Shown here: positions 49,466-57,748 of the stretch, piece after piece
Layout of the letters: every line of letters starts with the position of its first letter
Numbering within the stretch: the stretch's first letter is position 1
Assembly (NCBI RefSeq): GCF_000813965.1
Contig: NZ_JWLI01000005.1
Coordinates: 1-64,000 of the forward strand
DNA from: Leisingera sp. ANG-M7
Lineage (GTDB): Bacteria > Pseudomonadota > Alphaproteobacteria > Rhodobacterales > Rhodobacteraceae
Direction of reading: 5' to 3'
DNA length: 64,000 nt
Translations under genes and position numbers: made by a program
The notes under the pieces: model-generated
What the model was told of the DNA's origin: nothing
The model's input: only the letters and a program-made list of their open reading frames with translations
Database searches by the model: none

Positions 49466-50277
49466 GCTGGCGGGCGCTGATACTGGGGGCGGTCATGCTG
49501 GCCTATGCCGGGAGCGCGCTGGCACAGGGGACCGGCCTGCGCCGCTTGACCGACCGCGACGACCTGTTGGGCTGGGAAGCCGTCGGGCGGCTGGAGCTGA
49601 ACGGTAAGGGCTACTGCACCGGCACGCTGATTGCGCCGGAGCTGGTGCTGACGGCGGCGCATTGTGTTTACGGCAAGGACGGCGGGTTGCGCCCGGCAGA
49701 GCAGATCAGGTTCCGCGCCGGGCTGCGCGACGGGGTTGCGGTTGCCGACCGCCAGGCACTGCAGATTGCGGCCCATCCAGGCTATGACCCGCGCCGCCGC
49801 CTGAATATGGAAAACATCCGTCACGATGTGGCGCTGATCCGTCTAGCGGAGCCCATTCTCAGCAGCCAGGCGAATGCGTTTGTGCTGCATTCGGGCGAGG
49901 ATTACGGGAGCGGTATCTCCGTAACCTCCTATGGCAAAGGCCGGGACGAAGCGCTGTCGCGCCAGCGTCAGTGCAACCTGATGGGGGAGCACAGGGACGT
50001 GCTGATGATTGACTGCAATGTCACCTTCGGCTCCTCCGGGGCGCCGGTGTTTTCGCAGGTGGGCGGCCGCGGGCGGATATTGTCGCTGGTGTCCGGCGGC
50101 GGCAATTTCCGGGGCAAGCAAGTGGCCTTCGGCATGAAGCTGCCACAGCGGGTGGCCGAACTGAAAGCACAGCTGCGCCGCAATCCGGTGGCCTCGCCGG
50201 ACCGGCGGATCAAGCGGATCCAGGTTGGCGGCGGCACCTCTGCTGGCGGTGCAAAATTTGTCAGCGTTGGCGACTGA
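49462..50277 (+). CDS. Exported trypsin-like serine protease (second of two)
   Basis: The 271-residue paralogue has a signal peptide cleaved at ALA-QG near residue 21. The triad is His67 (LTAAHC), Asp122 (HDVALIRL) and Ser192 (FGSSGAPV). Both proteins share the segments EAVGRL and CTGxLIAPxLVLTAAHC and a tail ending in GGxFGAKFV or AGGAKFV, which shows a tandem duplication. The overlapping start implies coupled translation. Confidence 0.9.
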   Translation: MSWRALILGAVMLAYAGSALAQGTGLRRLTDRDDLLGWEAVGRLELNGKGYCTGTLIAPELVLTAAHCVYGKDGGLRPAEQIRFRAGLRDGVAVADRQALQIAAHPGYDPRRRLNMENIRHDVALIRLAEPILSSQANAFVLHSGEDYGSGISVTSYGKGRDEALSRQRQCNLMGEHRDVLMIDCNVTFGSSGAPVFSQVGGRGRILSLVSGGGNFRGKQVAFGMKLPQRVAELKAQLRRNPVASPDRRIKRIQVGGGTSAGGAKFVSVGD

Positions 50278-50284
50278 TAAACCT

Positions 50285-50313
50285 CTTGAAGCCGTAAATC
50301 GCGTTTCCTATCT
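50285..50313 (+). promoter_or_regulatory. RpoH (sigma-32) type heat-shock promoter of hsp20
   Basis: CTTGAA (50285-50290) and CCTATCT (50307-50313) are separated by 16 bases, which fits the alphaproteobacterial RpoH consensus. The start of transcription would fall near 50320, leaving a leader of about 90 bases before the hsp20 ATG. The leader contains a TCCCCGCGGGGA palindrome (50364-50375) and CTCAT-ga-ATGAG beside the Shine-Dalgarno sequence. Confidence 0.75.
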
Positions 50314-50411
50314 CAGAATTGTCCGGGCAGCCGCTGATTGGGGCCCGGCGCAAAACCAGCCTGTCCCCGCGGGGAAGGCACTCTGAAATCGCTCATGAAT
50401 GAGGATGGAAA

Positions 50412-50876
50412 ATGCGTACTTTTGATTTTGCACCGCTGCACCGTGCCACTATCGGCTTTGACCAGATCGCCAGCCTGATGGACCGCGCCCTGAGCGCCGA
50501 TGCCGCGCAGTCCAGCTACCCGCCCTACAACATCGAGAAGACCGACGCCGACAGCTACCGCATCTCAATCGCTGTTGCGGGGTTCTCTGACGAGGACTTG
50601 AACGTCGAAGTGAAGGAAAACGCACTGGTGGTGTCCGCGAAAAAAGCGGACGACGGCGACGGCCGCACCTTCCTGCACCGTGGCATTGCTACCCGTGCCT
50701 TTGAACGCCGTTTCACCCTGGCCGACCATGTCCATGTGACCGGGGCCAGCCATGAAAACGGCATGCTGCATATCGATCTGCACCGCGAGGTGCCAGAGGC
50801 GCTGAAACCACGCCGGATCGAAATCTCCTCCTCCCGCCCGGGCCGCCCGGAGATCGAGGCCAAAGCGGTCAACTGA
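50412..50876 (+). CDS. Hsp20/alpha-crystallin small heat-shock protein (IbpA-like)
   Basis: The 154-residue ATP-independent holdase binds unfolding proteins under heat stress. The alpha-crystallin domain spans about residues 35-135, with the core YRISIAVAGFSDEDLNVEVKEN split over strands, the GIATRAFERRFTLADHV segment and a GMLHIDL strand. The N-terminus (FDFAPLHRATIGFDQI) matches the IbpA type. The promoter is RpoH-like and a strong terminator follows, so it is monocistronic. Confidence 0.94.
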   Translation: MRTFDFAPLHRATIGFDQIASLMDRALSADAAQSSYPPYNIEKTDADSYRISIAVAGFSDEDLNVEVKENALVVSAKKADDGDGRTFLHRGIATRAFERRFTLADHVHVTGASHENGMLHIDLHREVPEALKPRRIEISSSRPGRPEIEAKAVN

Positions 50877-50903
50877 TCCCCTGGACAACGGTTCGTGCGC
50901 ACG

Positions 50904-50930
50904 AAGCCCCCTGGTTTTGCCAGGGGGCTT
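50904..50930 (+). terminator. Terminator after hsp20
   Basis: The hairpin has perfect 11-base arms (AAGCCCCCTGG / CCAGGGGGCTT) with a ttttg loop and is followed by TTGTTTT. Confidence 0.92.
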
Positions 50931-51079
50931 TTGTTTTGGGGCTGTCCCTGCGGAAACGGTCAGGAGTTGCAAGGCAACTGCTTGTTAGGAATTTGGCGGC
51001 ACACTGAGGCGGTGAATGGTTGTTGCGCCGGTGTCTGACCGCCCGCCGGTGCTGTCAAAGCGCGGTCCGGGTGAGCCGC

Positions 51080-51478
51080 ATGGGACCACAGCAGATTCAG
51101 CATGTTCAGCAGAGCTTTGCAGGCATCTTCGCCCGCAAGGCTGATCTGGCGGAACGGTTCTATGTGCATCTGTTCACCCGCCTGCCGGAAGCACGGGGGA
51201 TGTTCCGCGGTAACTTCGTGAAGCAGAAAACGATGCTGACGGCGATGATCGCGTCCTGTGTGCGCAACCTGGATGATCCCCGCATGCTGGAGGAGATCAG
51301 CGCCCAGCTGGCGCAGGAACACGCTCATCTGGACATTGGCCTGCGGGAAGCGGAGGCGGCAAAGCGGGCGCTGATCGCCGCTTTGCGCGATGTTTTGGGG
51401 GCGGAACTGGACACGGAGACCGAGTTTGCCTGGGCCAGTGCCATCAGCCGGGTGGCCGGGACACTGACCCGGCACTGA
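51080..51478 (+). CDS. Globin-family protein
   Basis: The 132-residue protein has the single-domain globin pattern of flavohaemoglobin N-termini: FAGIFARKADLAERFYVHLFTR followed by PEARGMF (helices A to C), a KQKTMLTAMIASCV helix E and LAQEHAHLDIGL (helix F with the probable proximal His). There is no reductase domain. The E7 position appears to be Gln. It may bind oxygen or nitric oxide or serve as a redox sensor. I chose the ATG at 51080 over an in-frame start at 51020. It converges with gabD. Confidence 0.75.
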   Translation: MGPQQIQHVQQSFAGIFARKADLAERFYVHLFTRLPEARGMFRGNFVKQKTMLTAMIASCVRNLDDPRMLEEISAQLAQEHAHLDIGLREAEAAKRALIAALRDVLGAELDTETEFAWASAISRVAGTLTRH

Positions 51479-51508
51479 GCATCTGGCCTTGCCGGTCCGA
51501 GGGGCTGA

Positions 51509-52981
51509 TCAGACCGCCATGCAGATGTACTTCATCTCCAGATAGTCATCGATGCCGTGATGGCTGCCTTCACGGCCCAGACCCGACTGCTTGACGCCGC
51601 CGAACGGGGCCACCTCGGTTGAGATGATGCCGGTGTTCACCCCGACGATCCCGTATTCAAGCGCTTCGGCCACCTTGTGCACGCGGGAGAGGTCCTTGGC
51701 GTAGAAATAGGAGGCCAGGCCGAAGATGGTGTCATTGGCCATCGCGATCACCTCGTCCTCGTCCTCGAACTTGAACAGCGGGGCGAGGGGGCCGAAGGTC
51801 TCATCGGTGGCAAAAGCCATTTCCTGGGTTGCGCCCTTGACGATGGTCGGCTGGAAGAAGCTGCCGCCCAGTTCCGACGGGTTGCCGCCCAGAATTACTT
51901 CGCCGCCCTTCGAGGTGGCATCGGCAATATGCTCCTGCACCTTCTCGACCGCTTCCATGTTGATAAGCGGGCCGAAGTGGATGCCGTCCTTGAGGCCGTC
52001 GCCGACGTTCATCGCTGCAACTGCGGCCTTCAGCTTCTCCGCGAAGGCATCGTAAACGCCGGCCTGCACATAGATCCGGTTGGCGCAGACACAGGTCTGG
52101 CCGTTGTTGCGGAACTTGCACATGATAGCGCCTTCGACCGCGGCATCGAGATCAGCATCGTCAAACACGATGAAGGGCGCGTTGCCGCCCAGTTCCATCG
52201 AGCATTTCATGACGGTGTCGGCGGCCTGGCGCAGCAGGATGCGGCCGACCTCGGTAGAGCCGGTGAAGGTCAGCTTGCGCACCGCGTCGTTCTCACAGAA
52301 TTCCTTGCCGATGTCGGAGGCGCGCGATGACGGCACCACGCTGAACACGCCTGCCGGAATGCCGGCCCGGTCAGCCAGTACCGCCAGCACGATGGCCGAC
52401 AGCGGGGTTTCCGCGGCGGGTCGGGCGACAAAGGCGCAGCCTGCGGCCAGCGCCGGGCCGGCCTTGCGGGTGATCATCGCGTTGGGGAAGTTCCAGGGCG
52501 TGATCGAGGCTGCAACGCCGATCGGCTGTTTCAGCACGGTGATGCGCTTGTCGCGCTGGTGGCCGGGGATGGTTTCGCCGTAGATCCGTTTGGCCTCTTC
52601 CGCGAAAAACTCAATGAAGGACGCGCCATAAGCGATCTCGCCGCGGGATTCCGCCAGCGGTTTGCCCATCTCGGCGGTCAGGATCACCGCCAGATCCTCC
52701 TGGTTCTCCATCATCAGGTCGAACCATTTGCGCATTGCTGTGGCGCGTTCCTTGCCGGTCCACTTGGCCCACTCTTTTTGGGCGGCATCTGCCTGGGCAA
52801 TGGCGCCCGCGACCTGCGCGCGGCTGGTGTCGGAGACCTGGGCGATCACGTCGCCGCGGGCCGGGTTGGTCACGTCAAAGGTGCCTTCGCCATCGGTAAA
52901 CTGGCCACCGATATAGGCGCGGGTTTCCAGCAGGCTGGGGTCTTTGAGCAGGGATTTCAGGTCAGTGTTAGCGTCAAGCAT
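51509..52981 (-). CDS. gabD: NAD(P)-dependent succinate-semialdehyde dehydrogenase
   Basis: The 490-residue aldehyde dehydrogenase oxidises succinate semialdehyde to succinate at the end of GABA breakdown. The general-base Glu is in MELGGNAPFIVFDDAD and the catalytic Cys in NNGQTCVCANRIYV. The N-terminal KSLLKDPSLLETRAYIGGQF and C-terminal GREGSHHGIDDYLEMKYICM segments are of the GabD type. GGGAGG lies eight bases before the ATG at 52981. Upstream in-frame codons run through the divergent promoter and are not part of the gene. Related glutarate- or other semialdehyde specificity cannot be excluded. Confidence 0.92.
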   Translation of the reverse strand: MLDANTDLKSLLKDPSLLETRAYIGGQFTDGEGTFDVTNPARGDVIAQVSDTSRAQVAGAIAQADAAQKEWAKWTGKERATAMRKWFDLMMENQEDLAVILTAEMGKPLAESRGEIAYGASFIEFFAEEAKRIYGETIPGHQRDKRITVLKQPIGVAASITPWNFPNAMITRKAGPALAAGCAFVARPAAETPLSAIVLAVLADRAGIPAGVFSVVPSSRASDIGKEFCENDAVRKLTFTGSTEVGRILLRQAADTVMKCSMELGGNAPFIVFDDADLDAAVEGAIMCKFRNNGQTCVCANRIYVQAGVYDAFAEKLKAAVAAMNVGDGLKDGIHFGPLINMEAVEKVQEHIADATSKGGEVILGGNPSELGGSFFQPTIVKGATQEMAFATDETFGPLAPLFKFEDEDEVIAMANDTIFGLASYFYAKDLSRVHKVAEALEYGIVGVNTGIISTEVAPFGGVKQSGLGREGSHHGIDDYLEMKYICMAV

Positions 52982-53026
52982 TGCGGGCCTCCCGGGTGTT
53001 CTATTGCTGGAATGGAAATCAGCTGC

Positions 53027-53074
53027 GCATTGATATGTCCAGAAGCATTGATGAGTCCAGAATTTGATCAAATT
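53027..53074. promoter_or_regulatory. Tandem 18 bp repeat and palindrome in the gabD/hydrolase promoter
   Basis: Two adjacent 18-base units, 53027-53044 and 53045-53062 (GCATTGATATGTCCAGAA and GCATTGATGAGTCCAGAA), differ at two bases. They run into the perfect palindrome AATTTGATCAAATT (53061-53074). The whole lies in the 183-base AT-rich gap between divergent genes and looks like a multi-site operator. Confidence 0.5.
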
Positions 53075-53164
53075 TCCGACAAAGATTTTTGGGTCAAGAA
53101 ATTTGACATGTTCTGTGCCAGACTGTCTGGTAGCCGCAAAGAATAAGAACAGGGGAGATTGGGC

Positions 53165-53950
53165 ATGGAATTGGATGATGCCTATGCCAATGGGGCCTAT
53201 ATCGAGAATGCAGACAAGTATCCGCCGCGCTGGGCGGCCTCGGCGGAGGATTTCCGCAACAGCCTGCATGAGCGCGCCCGGCTGAACATTCCCTATGGCG
53301 AAGGGGAGCGGCAGACTTTCGACCTGTTCCTGCCTGAAGGCACCGCCAAGGGACTGTTTGTCTTTGTTCACGGCGGCTATTGGCTGGCTTTCGACAAAAG
53401 TTCCTGGTCGCATCTGGCGCGCGGCGCGCTGGCACACGGCTGGGCTGTAGCGATGCCATCATACGACCTGTGCCCGGAGGTGCGGATTGCCGATATCACC
53501 CGGCAGGTAACAGCGGCCGTCAAGCAAGCTGCGGCCGAAGTTGATGGACCAATTGCACTGGCGGGCCATTCGGCGGGTGGTCACCTTGTGGCGCGGATGC
53601 TGGACAAAGCGCTGCTGCCAGCGGACGTGGGGGAGCGGATCAAGACAGTGATCCCGATTTCGCCGCTGTCGGACTTGCTGCCGCTGCTGCGCACCTCGAT
53701 GAACCAGAAGTTCAAGATGGATTCGGCTGCAGCTGTGGCCGAAAGCCCGGTTGAGATGCAGGATCGCTATTCGGCGGAGGTCACCGTCTGGGTCGGCGGC
53801 GAGGAGCGTCCGGCGTTTTTGGATCAGGCGGTCTGGCTGGTGGAAGCCTGGGAGACGGACCATGTGATTGCTTTCGGAAAGCATCATTTCAACGTGATTG
53901 ACCCGCTGGCCGACCCGGACAGCGATCTGGTGGCTCTGATCGTGAATTGA
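53165..53950 (+). CDS. Alpha/beta hydrolase, kynurenine-formamidase-like
   Basis: The 261-residue protein has the HGGYW oxyanion-hole motif (FVHGGYWLAFDKSSW), the nucleophile elbow GHSAGGHL, and the acid and base near the C-terminus (VIAFGKHHFNVID). This combination is that of the arylformamidase/BNA7-like esterases. The true substrate is uncertain because no tryptophan-degradation genes are near. GGGGAG precedes the ATG at 53165 by eight bases. It is divergent from gabD and is followed by creatinase. Confidence 0.82.
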   Translation: MELDDAYANGAYIENADKYPPRWAASAEDFRNSLHERARLNIPYGEGERQTFDLFLPEGTAKGLFVFVHGGYWLAFDKSSWSHLARGALAHGWAVAMPSYDLCPEVRIADITRQVTAAVKQAAAEVDGPIALAGHSAGGHLVARMLDKALLPADVGERIKTVIPISPLSDLLPLLRTSMNQKFKMDSAAAVAESPVEMQDRYSAEVTVWVGGEERPAFLDQAVWLVEAWETDHVIAFGKHHFNVIDPLADPDSDLVALIVN

Positions 53951-53957
53951 GCGCTTG

Positions 53958-53979
53958 GAGGGGGCGGAAACGCCCCCTC
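53958..53979. terminator. Hairpin after the hydrolase gene
   Basis: A perfect 9-base stem GAGGGGGCG / CGCCCCCTC with a gaaa loop lies eight bases after the hydrolase stop. It lacks a T tract but is very stable. Confidence 0.65.
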
Positions 53980-54139
53980 TGAACAGGGCGAAAATAGTTC
54001 TTGCCAGAATCCCCTTTCCGCCGCATTTTCCGGTTTAAGGGCCAGGCGATGGCGTCGCCGCATGGAATACATGCCAGCCCCCACATTCCAAAACTGTCCT
54101 GAACGCCGGGACCTTTCTTGTAAGAAGGAAGGGTCTGAT

Positions 54140-55348
54140 ATGACTGCACGTCCTGAAATGTACCGTTTTCACAACGGTGAGAAGGCGCCGCTGCAATTTG
54201 CTGTCTCCGAGTATGAGGCGCGGATCGCTGGCCTGCGCAAGATCATGGCCGACAAAGGGGTGAGCGCCGCGGTCTTCACCTCGATGCACAACATCTCCTA
54301 CTACTCGGGCTTCACCTACTGCGCCTTTGGCCGCCCTTACGGCCTAGTGGTGACCGCAAGCGAAGCCGTGACCATCTCGGCCGGCATCGACGCGGGCCAG
54401 CCCTGGCGCCGATCGTTCTGCGACAACATCACCTATACCGACTGGCAGCGCGACAATTTCTGGCGTGCAATCAAGTCGGTATCGGGCGAGGGTGCGGTGG
54501 TCGGCTATGAAAGCGACCACCTGACCCTGCTGCAGAAGGCTAAGCTGGAAGGGTTCCTGAAACCGTCCGAACTGGTTGACCTTTATGAGCCGACCATGCG
54601 CCAGCGGATGGGCAAGTCCGCCGCTGAACTGGAGATGATCCGGGCCGGTGCGGCGGTGGCCGACGTCGGCGGCTTTGCGATCCGCGATGCGGTCAAGGAA
54701 GGCGCGCGGGAGATCGACGTGGCGATGGCGGGCCGCGATGCGATGGAGCTGGAGATTGCCAAGCGCTTCCCGGATGCGGAGTACCGCGACACCTGGGTCT
54801 GGTTCCAGTCCGGCATCAATACCGATGGCGCCCACAACCCGGTGACGGGTCGCCGACTGGAGCGCGGCGACATCCTGTCCCTCAACACTTTCCCCATGAT
54901 TTCAGGGTATTACACTGCTCTGGAACGGACCATGTTCGTGAAGGAAGTGGATGCCGACTCTCTGCGCATCTGGGAGGCCAATGTGGCGGCTCATGAGCTG
55001 GGTATCTCGCTGCTGAAACCGGGTGCGAGCTGTGCGGAAATCACCCATAAGATCAACGCCTTCTTTGAAGAGCAGGATCTGCTGCAGTACCGCACTTTCG
55101 GCTATGGCCACTCGTTCGGCGTCTTGTCGCACTACTATGGCCGCGAGGCTGGGCTGGAGCTGCGTGAGGACATCGACACGGTGCTGGAGCCGGGCATGGT
55201 GATCTCGATGGAGCCCATGCTGACCATCGCCGACGGCCAGCCGGGTGCCGGCGGCTACCGTGAGCATGACATCCTGATCATCCACGAGGACGGCAACGAG
55301 AACATCACCAAATACCCCTATGGGCCGGAGTTCAACGTTGTCGGCTGA
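54140..55348 (+). CDS. Creatinase (creatine amidinohydrolase)
   Basis: The 402-residue protein matches Pseudomonas creatinase over its full length (404 residues). Creatinase hydrolyses creatine to sarcosine and urea and has the metal-free M24 pita-bread fold. The catalytic histidine in GINTDGAHNPVTGR falls exactly at residue 232, as in the Pseudomonas enzyme. Other shared blocks are FTSMHNISYYSGF, YTDWQRDNFW, RTFGYGHSFGVLSHYYGREAG and GGYREHDILI. AAGGAAGG precedes the ATG at 54140. No sarcosine oxidase or creatininase gene is in the window. Confidence 0.9.
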   Translation: MTARPEMYRFHNGEKAPLQFAVSEYEARIAGLRKIMADKGVSAAVFTSMHNISYYSGFTYCAFGRPYGLVVTASEAVTISAGIDAGQPWRRSFCDNITYTDWQRDNFWRAIKSVSGEGAVVGYESDHLTLLQKAKLEGFLKPSELVDLYEPTMRQRMGKSAAELEMIRAGAAVADVGGFAIRDAVKEGAREIDVAMAGRDAMELEIAKRFPDAEYRDTWVWFQSGINTDGAHNPVTGRRLERGDILSLNTFPMISGYYTALERTMFVKEVDADSLRIWEANVAAHELGISLLKPGASCAEITHKINAFFEEQDLLQYRTFGYGHSFGVLSHYYGREAGLELREDIDTVLEPGMVISMEPMLTIADGQPGAGGYREHDILIIHEDGNENITKYPYGPEFNVVG

Positions 55349-55382
55349 GGCCGGCTAAACACGAAAATGCAGGGGGTGCCAT

Positions 55383-55415
55383 GCGTGCACCCCCTGTACA
55401 CCCCCTGTGCACCGG
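55383..55415. repeat. 33 bp intergenic repeat, copy 2
   Basis: This is identical to 40466-40498 over 33 bases. Here it lies between convergent genes, and its right half forms one arm of a long hairpin (55400-55432). Confidence 0.85.
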
Positions 55416-55432
55416 GCAGGTGCACAGGGGGT
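55400..55432. terminator. Hairpin between creatinase and the methyltransferase
   Basis: A 14-base perfect stem (ACCCCCTGTGCACC / GGTGCACAGGGGGT) with a gggca loop is followed by TTAG. It overlaps the repeated element and probably terminates both converging transcripts. Confidence 0.7.
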
Positions 55433-55437
55433 TTAGT

Positions 55438-56670
55438 CTAGTGATAGGCTTGGTCCAAAGGCCGGGTCTGCGCGGGTTGGGACCGCGGGCAAACCGGGGC
55501 CTGCGGAACCGCCGCATCACGGTCGGCTTGCAGCGGGGGGGTCGCTTTCCACGCCCGCGTCATCCACAGGGCGGCAGTAGCAGGTTCTTGTGCAGCGTGC
55601 AGCAGTTCGTGCACCGACAGGCTCAGCTGCGCGGCGTCGTGCTGGGCAGTCACCCTGAGAAGGTCCCCGGACTTGGCCGTTTCCGGGTGATCCAGCAGAA
55701 ACGCGGTGCGCCCCCAATGCCCCCCGGACGTCAACCCGTTCGCCACTTGCACCCCAGGTGCCAGGTTCATTTCGAAGCTGACCAGCACCGCGTGGATGCT
55801 GCCCGGTGCGGTGCAGGCCAGATCCTTTGCAACCCGCGCCGGATTGATATTCGGCCGGGTGAAGTCGAACTCGAACAACTCTGCCGCCGGGCCCAAGGGG
55901 CGGAGCTTGCAGGCTTCGAAATCGTTCGGGGTGAGCTGCGCCACGCGGGCGAAGTGGTGAAAGGCGCTGAGATCGAAACCTTCTGCCTCCTGCGGGCGCC
56001 AGAGGTCCAAGAGGCCGGAGCTTTCCACCGGCTGGGCCAACAATGTCCCGCGTTCCGGGATGGCGCGTGCGCCAGGTTTGGCCAGCGCCGACATGGCGTG
56101 GGTCAGGGTGGCAAGCGCGCCTTCGCCCAGCAGAACCGTGTCAACGATTTCCGAGATCACCACATCTGCCTGTTCCGGAATGTCGGTGCCGATGACGATG
56201 TCGTGCGACCATTTCGGGATGACGGTGATACAGTCGCTCAGGCCGTTTGCCGCGATGACCCGGGTGGCGGCCTGGGCGATCAGCGGCTGCTGTTCGCAGG
56301 TGTAGACATGTTTCGCGCCCGCACGCGCCGCCAGCATGGCGGTCAAGCCGGCGCCGCAGCCGATGTCCAGTACGACATCGCCAGGTTTCACCTTGGCTGC
56401 GATGGCCTTGGCATAGGCCTTGTTGCGTGCCGTGTCTGACAGCATCGGAAAATGCCAGCGGGGCACAAATGTCTGGTGCAGCCGCTCCTGCAGGATCTGC
56501 GCTTCGTGGTGGCTGGGATCCAGGCTGAGAGCCTCGGAGAGGCGTTGCGCGGTCTGGAGGCCGCCATCGGTCAGCGGGGCGGTCTTTGCGGTTTCGACGA
56601 GTCTGTCTGCGTCTTGGGCGTTGAGAAGGGGATTTTCCGGGAAACGGGCAGGGGGAAGTCTTTCAGGCAA
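55438..56670 (-). CDS. Protein arginine methyltransferase-like SAM enzyme
   Basis: The 410-residue protein has a class I SAM-binding motif (VVLDIGCGAGLTAMLAARAGA, with the acidic CEQQP residue next). It then reads DVVISEIVDTVLLGEG, matching the double-E loop of PRMT-type arginine methyltransferases (SExxD...LLGEG). The N-terminal 90 residues contain a short helical region and the WHFPMLSDTARNKAYAKAI helix before the catalytic domain. The C-terminal half is beta-rich, as in PRMT7/PRMT9-like proteins. The protein substrate is unknown. Confidence 0.8.
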   Translation of the reverse strand: MPERLPPARFPENPLLNAQDADRLVETAKTAPLTDGGLQTAQRLSEALSLDPSHHEAQILQERLHQTFVPRWHFPMLSDTARNKAYAKAIAAKVKPGDVVLDIGCGAGLTAMLAARAGAKHVYTCEQQPLIAQAATRVIAANGLSDCITVIPKWSHDIVIGTDIPEQADVVISEIVDTVLLGEGALATLTHAMSALAKPGARAIPERGTLLAQPVESSGLLDLWRPQEAEGFDLSAFHHFARVAQLTPNDFEACKLRPLGPAAELFEFDFTRPNINPARVAKDLACTAPGSIHAVLVSFEMNLAPGVQVANGLTSGGHWGRTAFLLDHPETAKSGDLLRVTAQHDAAQLSLSVHELLHAAQEPATAALWMTRAWKATPPLQADRDAAVPQAPVCPRSQPAQTRPLDQAYH

Positions 56671-56976
56671 GTTTTTTCCTCATTTGAAGCAAATGCCACT
56701 GACCTGCATATTCCACGGGCGTGTCTAACAATTGGTGAAGGGATGCTGGTGCCCGCAAAAAAGCGCGGGTGGTCTGCTGCGGCTGCAAGGGGCAGGGGCT
56801 AAATTGGCTTGTGTCCGGCTGGAACAGAGGGCAACGGCCGCGGCAGAGCCGTTGCGCCGGGGCGGGTCTTGGGGCATATGTGCGCCACGGCATATCCTGC
56901 CCCGTTGTTACCCTCTTGCTGAGGACGCCCGCATGTCCGCGCGTGCGCGCCCCGCGAGGAAGAAAGAGCCACCGCC
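56671..56976. other. Divergent intergenic region upstream of pssA
   Basis: These 306 bases contain no convincing gene. A perfect 8-base stem GCAACGGC / GCCGTTGC (56831-56855, nine-base loop) lies upstream of pssA. It could be a leader structure or a terminator fragment. Confidence 0.45.
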
Positions 56977-57723
56977 ATGTATGACGCCCCGGAAAAGAAG
57001 AAATCGGAATTTGCGCTGATCCAGCTGATGCCGAACCTGATGACCATCGGCGCCATCTGCGCCGGGCTGTCAGCGATCCGCTTTGCCATCTCCGGCAACT
57101 TCAAGCTGGCGGTGATGCTGATCCTGCTGGCGGCGGTTCTGGACGGCCTGGACGGACGGCTGGCGCGGGCGCTGCGCAGCGTCAGCAAGATGGGGGCGGA
57201 GCTGGACTCGCTGGCTGATTTCCTGAACTTCGGCGTGGCGACCCCGATGGTGATCTACCTGTGGGCGCTGCAGGACATGCGCGGGATCGGCTGGATTTCG
57301 GTGCTGGTGTTCTCGGTCTGCTGTGTGGTGCGGCTGGCGCGGTTCAATGTCAGCAGCAAGTCGGAGGACGAGGCGCCGAAGCTGCGAAAAGGGTATTTCG
57401 AGGGCATCCCGTCGCCCGCCGGAGCGCTGCTGGCGCTGCTGCCGATGTTCGCCTCCTTTGCCTATGGCGGCCGCGAACCGGTGCTGCATGAGCTGCTGAT
57501 CTGCCTCACCATGGTGCTGGTGGGGCTGGCAATGATCAGCCACATTCCGACCTGGTCCCCGAAAGCGGTTAAAATTTCACGAGAGAATGTTAAGTACCTG
57601 CTTGTGGGCTTTGCCTTCATGGCTGCGGCATTGCTGACCTATGCATGGACGGTACTGGTTGTGCTATGCCTTGCTTACGTTGCTATGGTGATTTGGGGGC
57701 TGGTTTCCAAGCCAAAGGGCTAG
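56977..57723 (+). CDS. pssA: CDP-diacylglycerol--serine O-phosphatidyltransferase
   Basis: PssA makes phosphatidylserine from CDP-diacylglycerol and serine in the membrane. The CDP-alcohol phosphotransferase motif (DG-x2-AR-x8-G-x3-D-x3-D type) is present at about residues 54-79 as DGLDGRLARALRSVSKMGAE continuing to LDSLAD. The 248-residue protein has about seven hydrophobic helices. No psd gene precedes it here. The methyltransferase gene 25 bases downstream extends the pathway. Confidence 0.94.
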   Translation: MYDAPEKKKSEFALIQLMPNLMTIGAICAGLSAIRFAISGNFKLAVMLILLAAVLDGLDGRLARALRSVSKMGAELDSLADFLNFGVATPMVIYLWALQDMRGIGWISVLVFSVCCVVRLARFNVSSKSEDEAPKLRKGYFEGIPSPAGALLALLPMFASFAYGGREPVLHELLICLTMVLVGLAMISHIPTWSPKAVKISRENVKYLLVGFAFMAAALLTYAWTVLVVLCLAYVAMVIWGLVSKPKG

Positions 57724-57748
57724 CCCAAGACGTCCGGGGAGGGACGAA

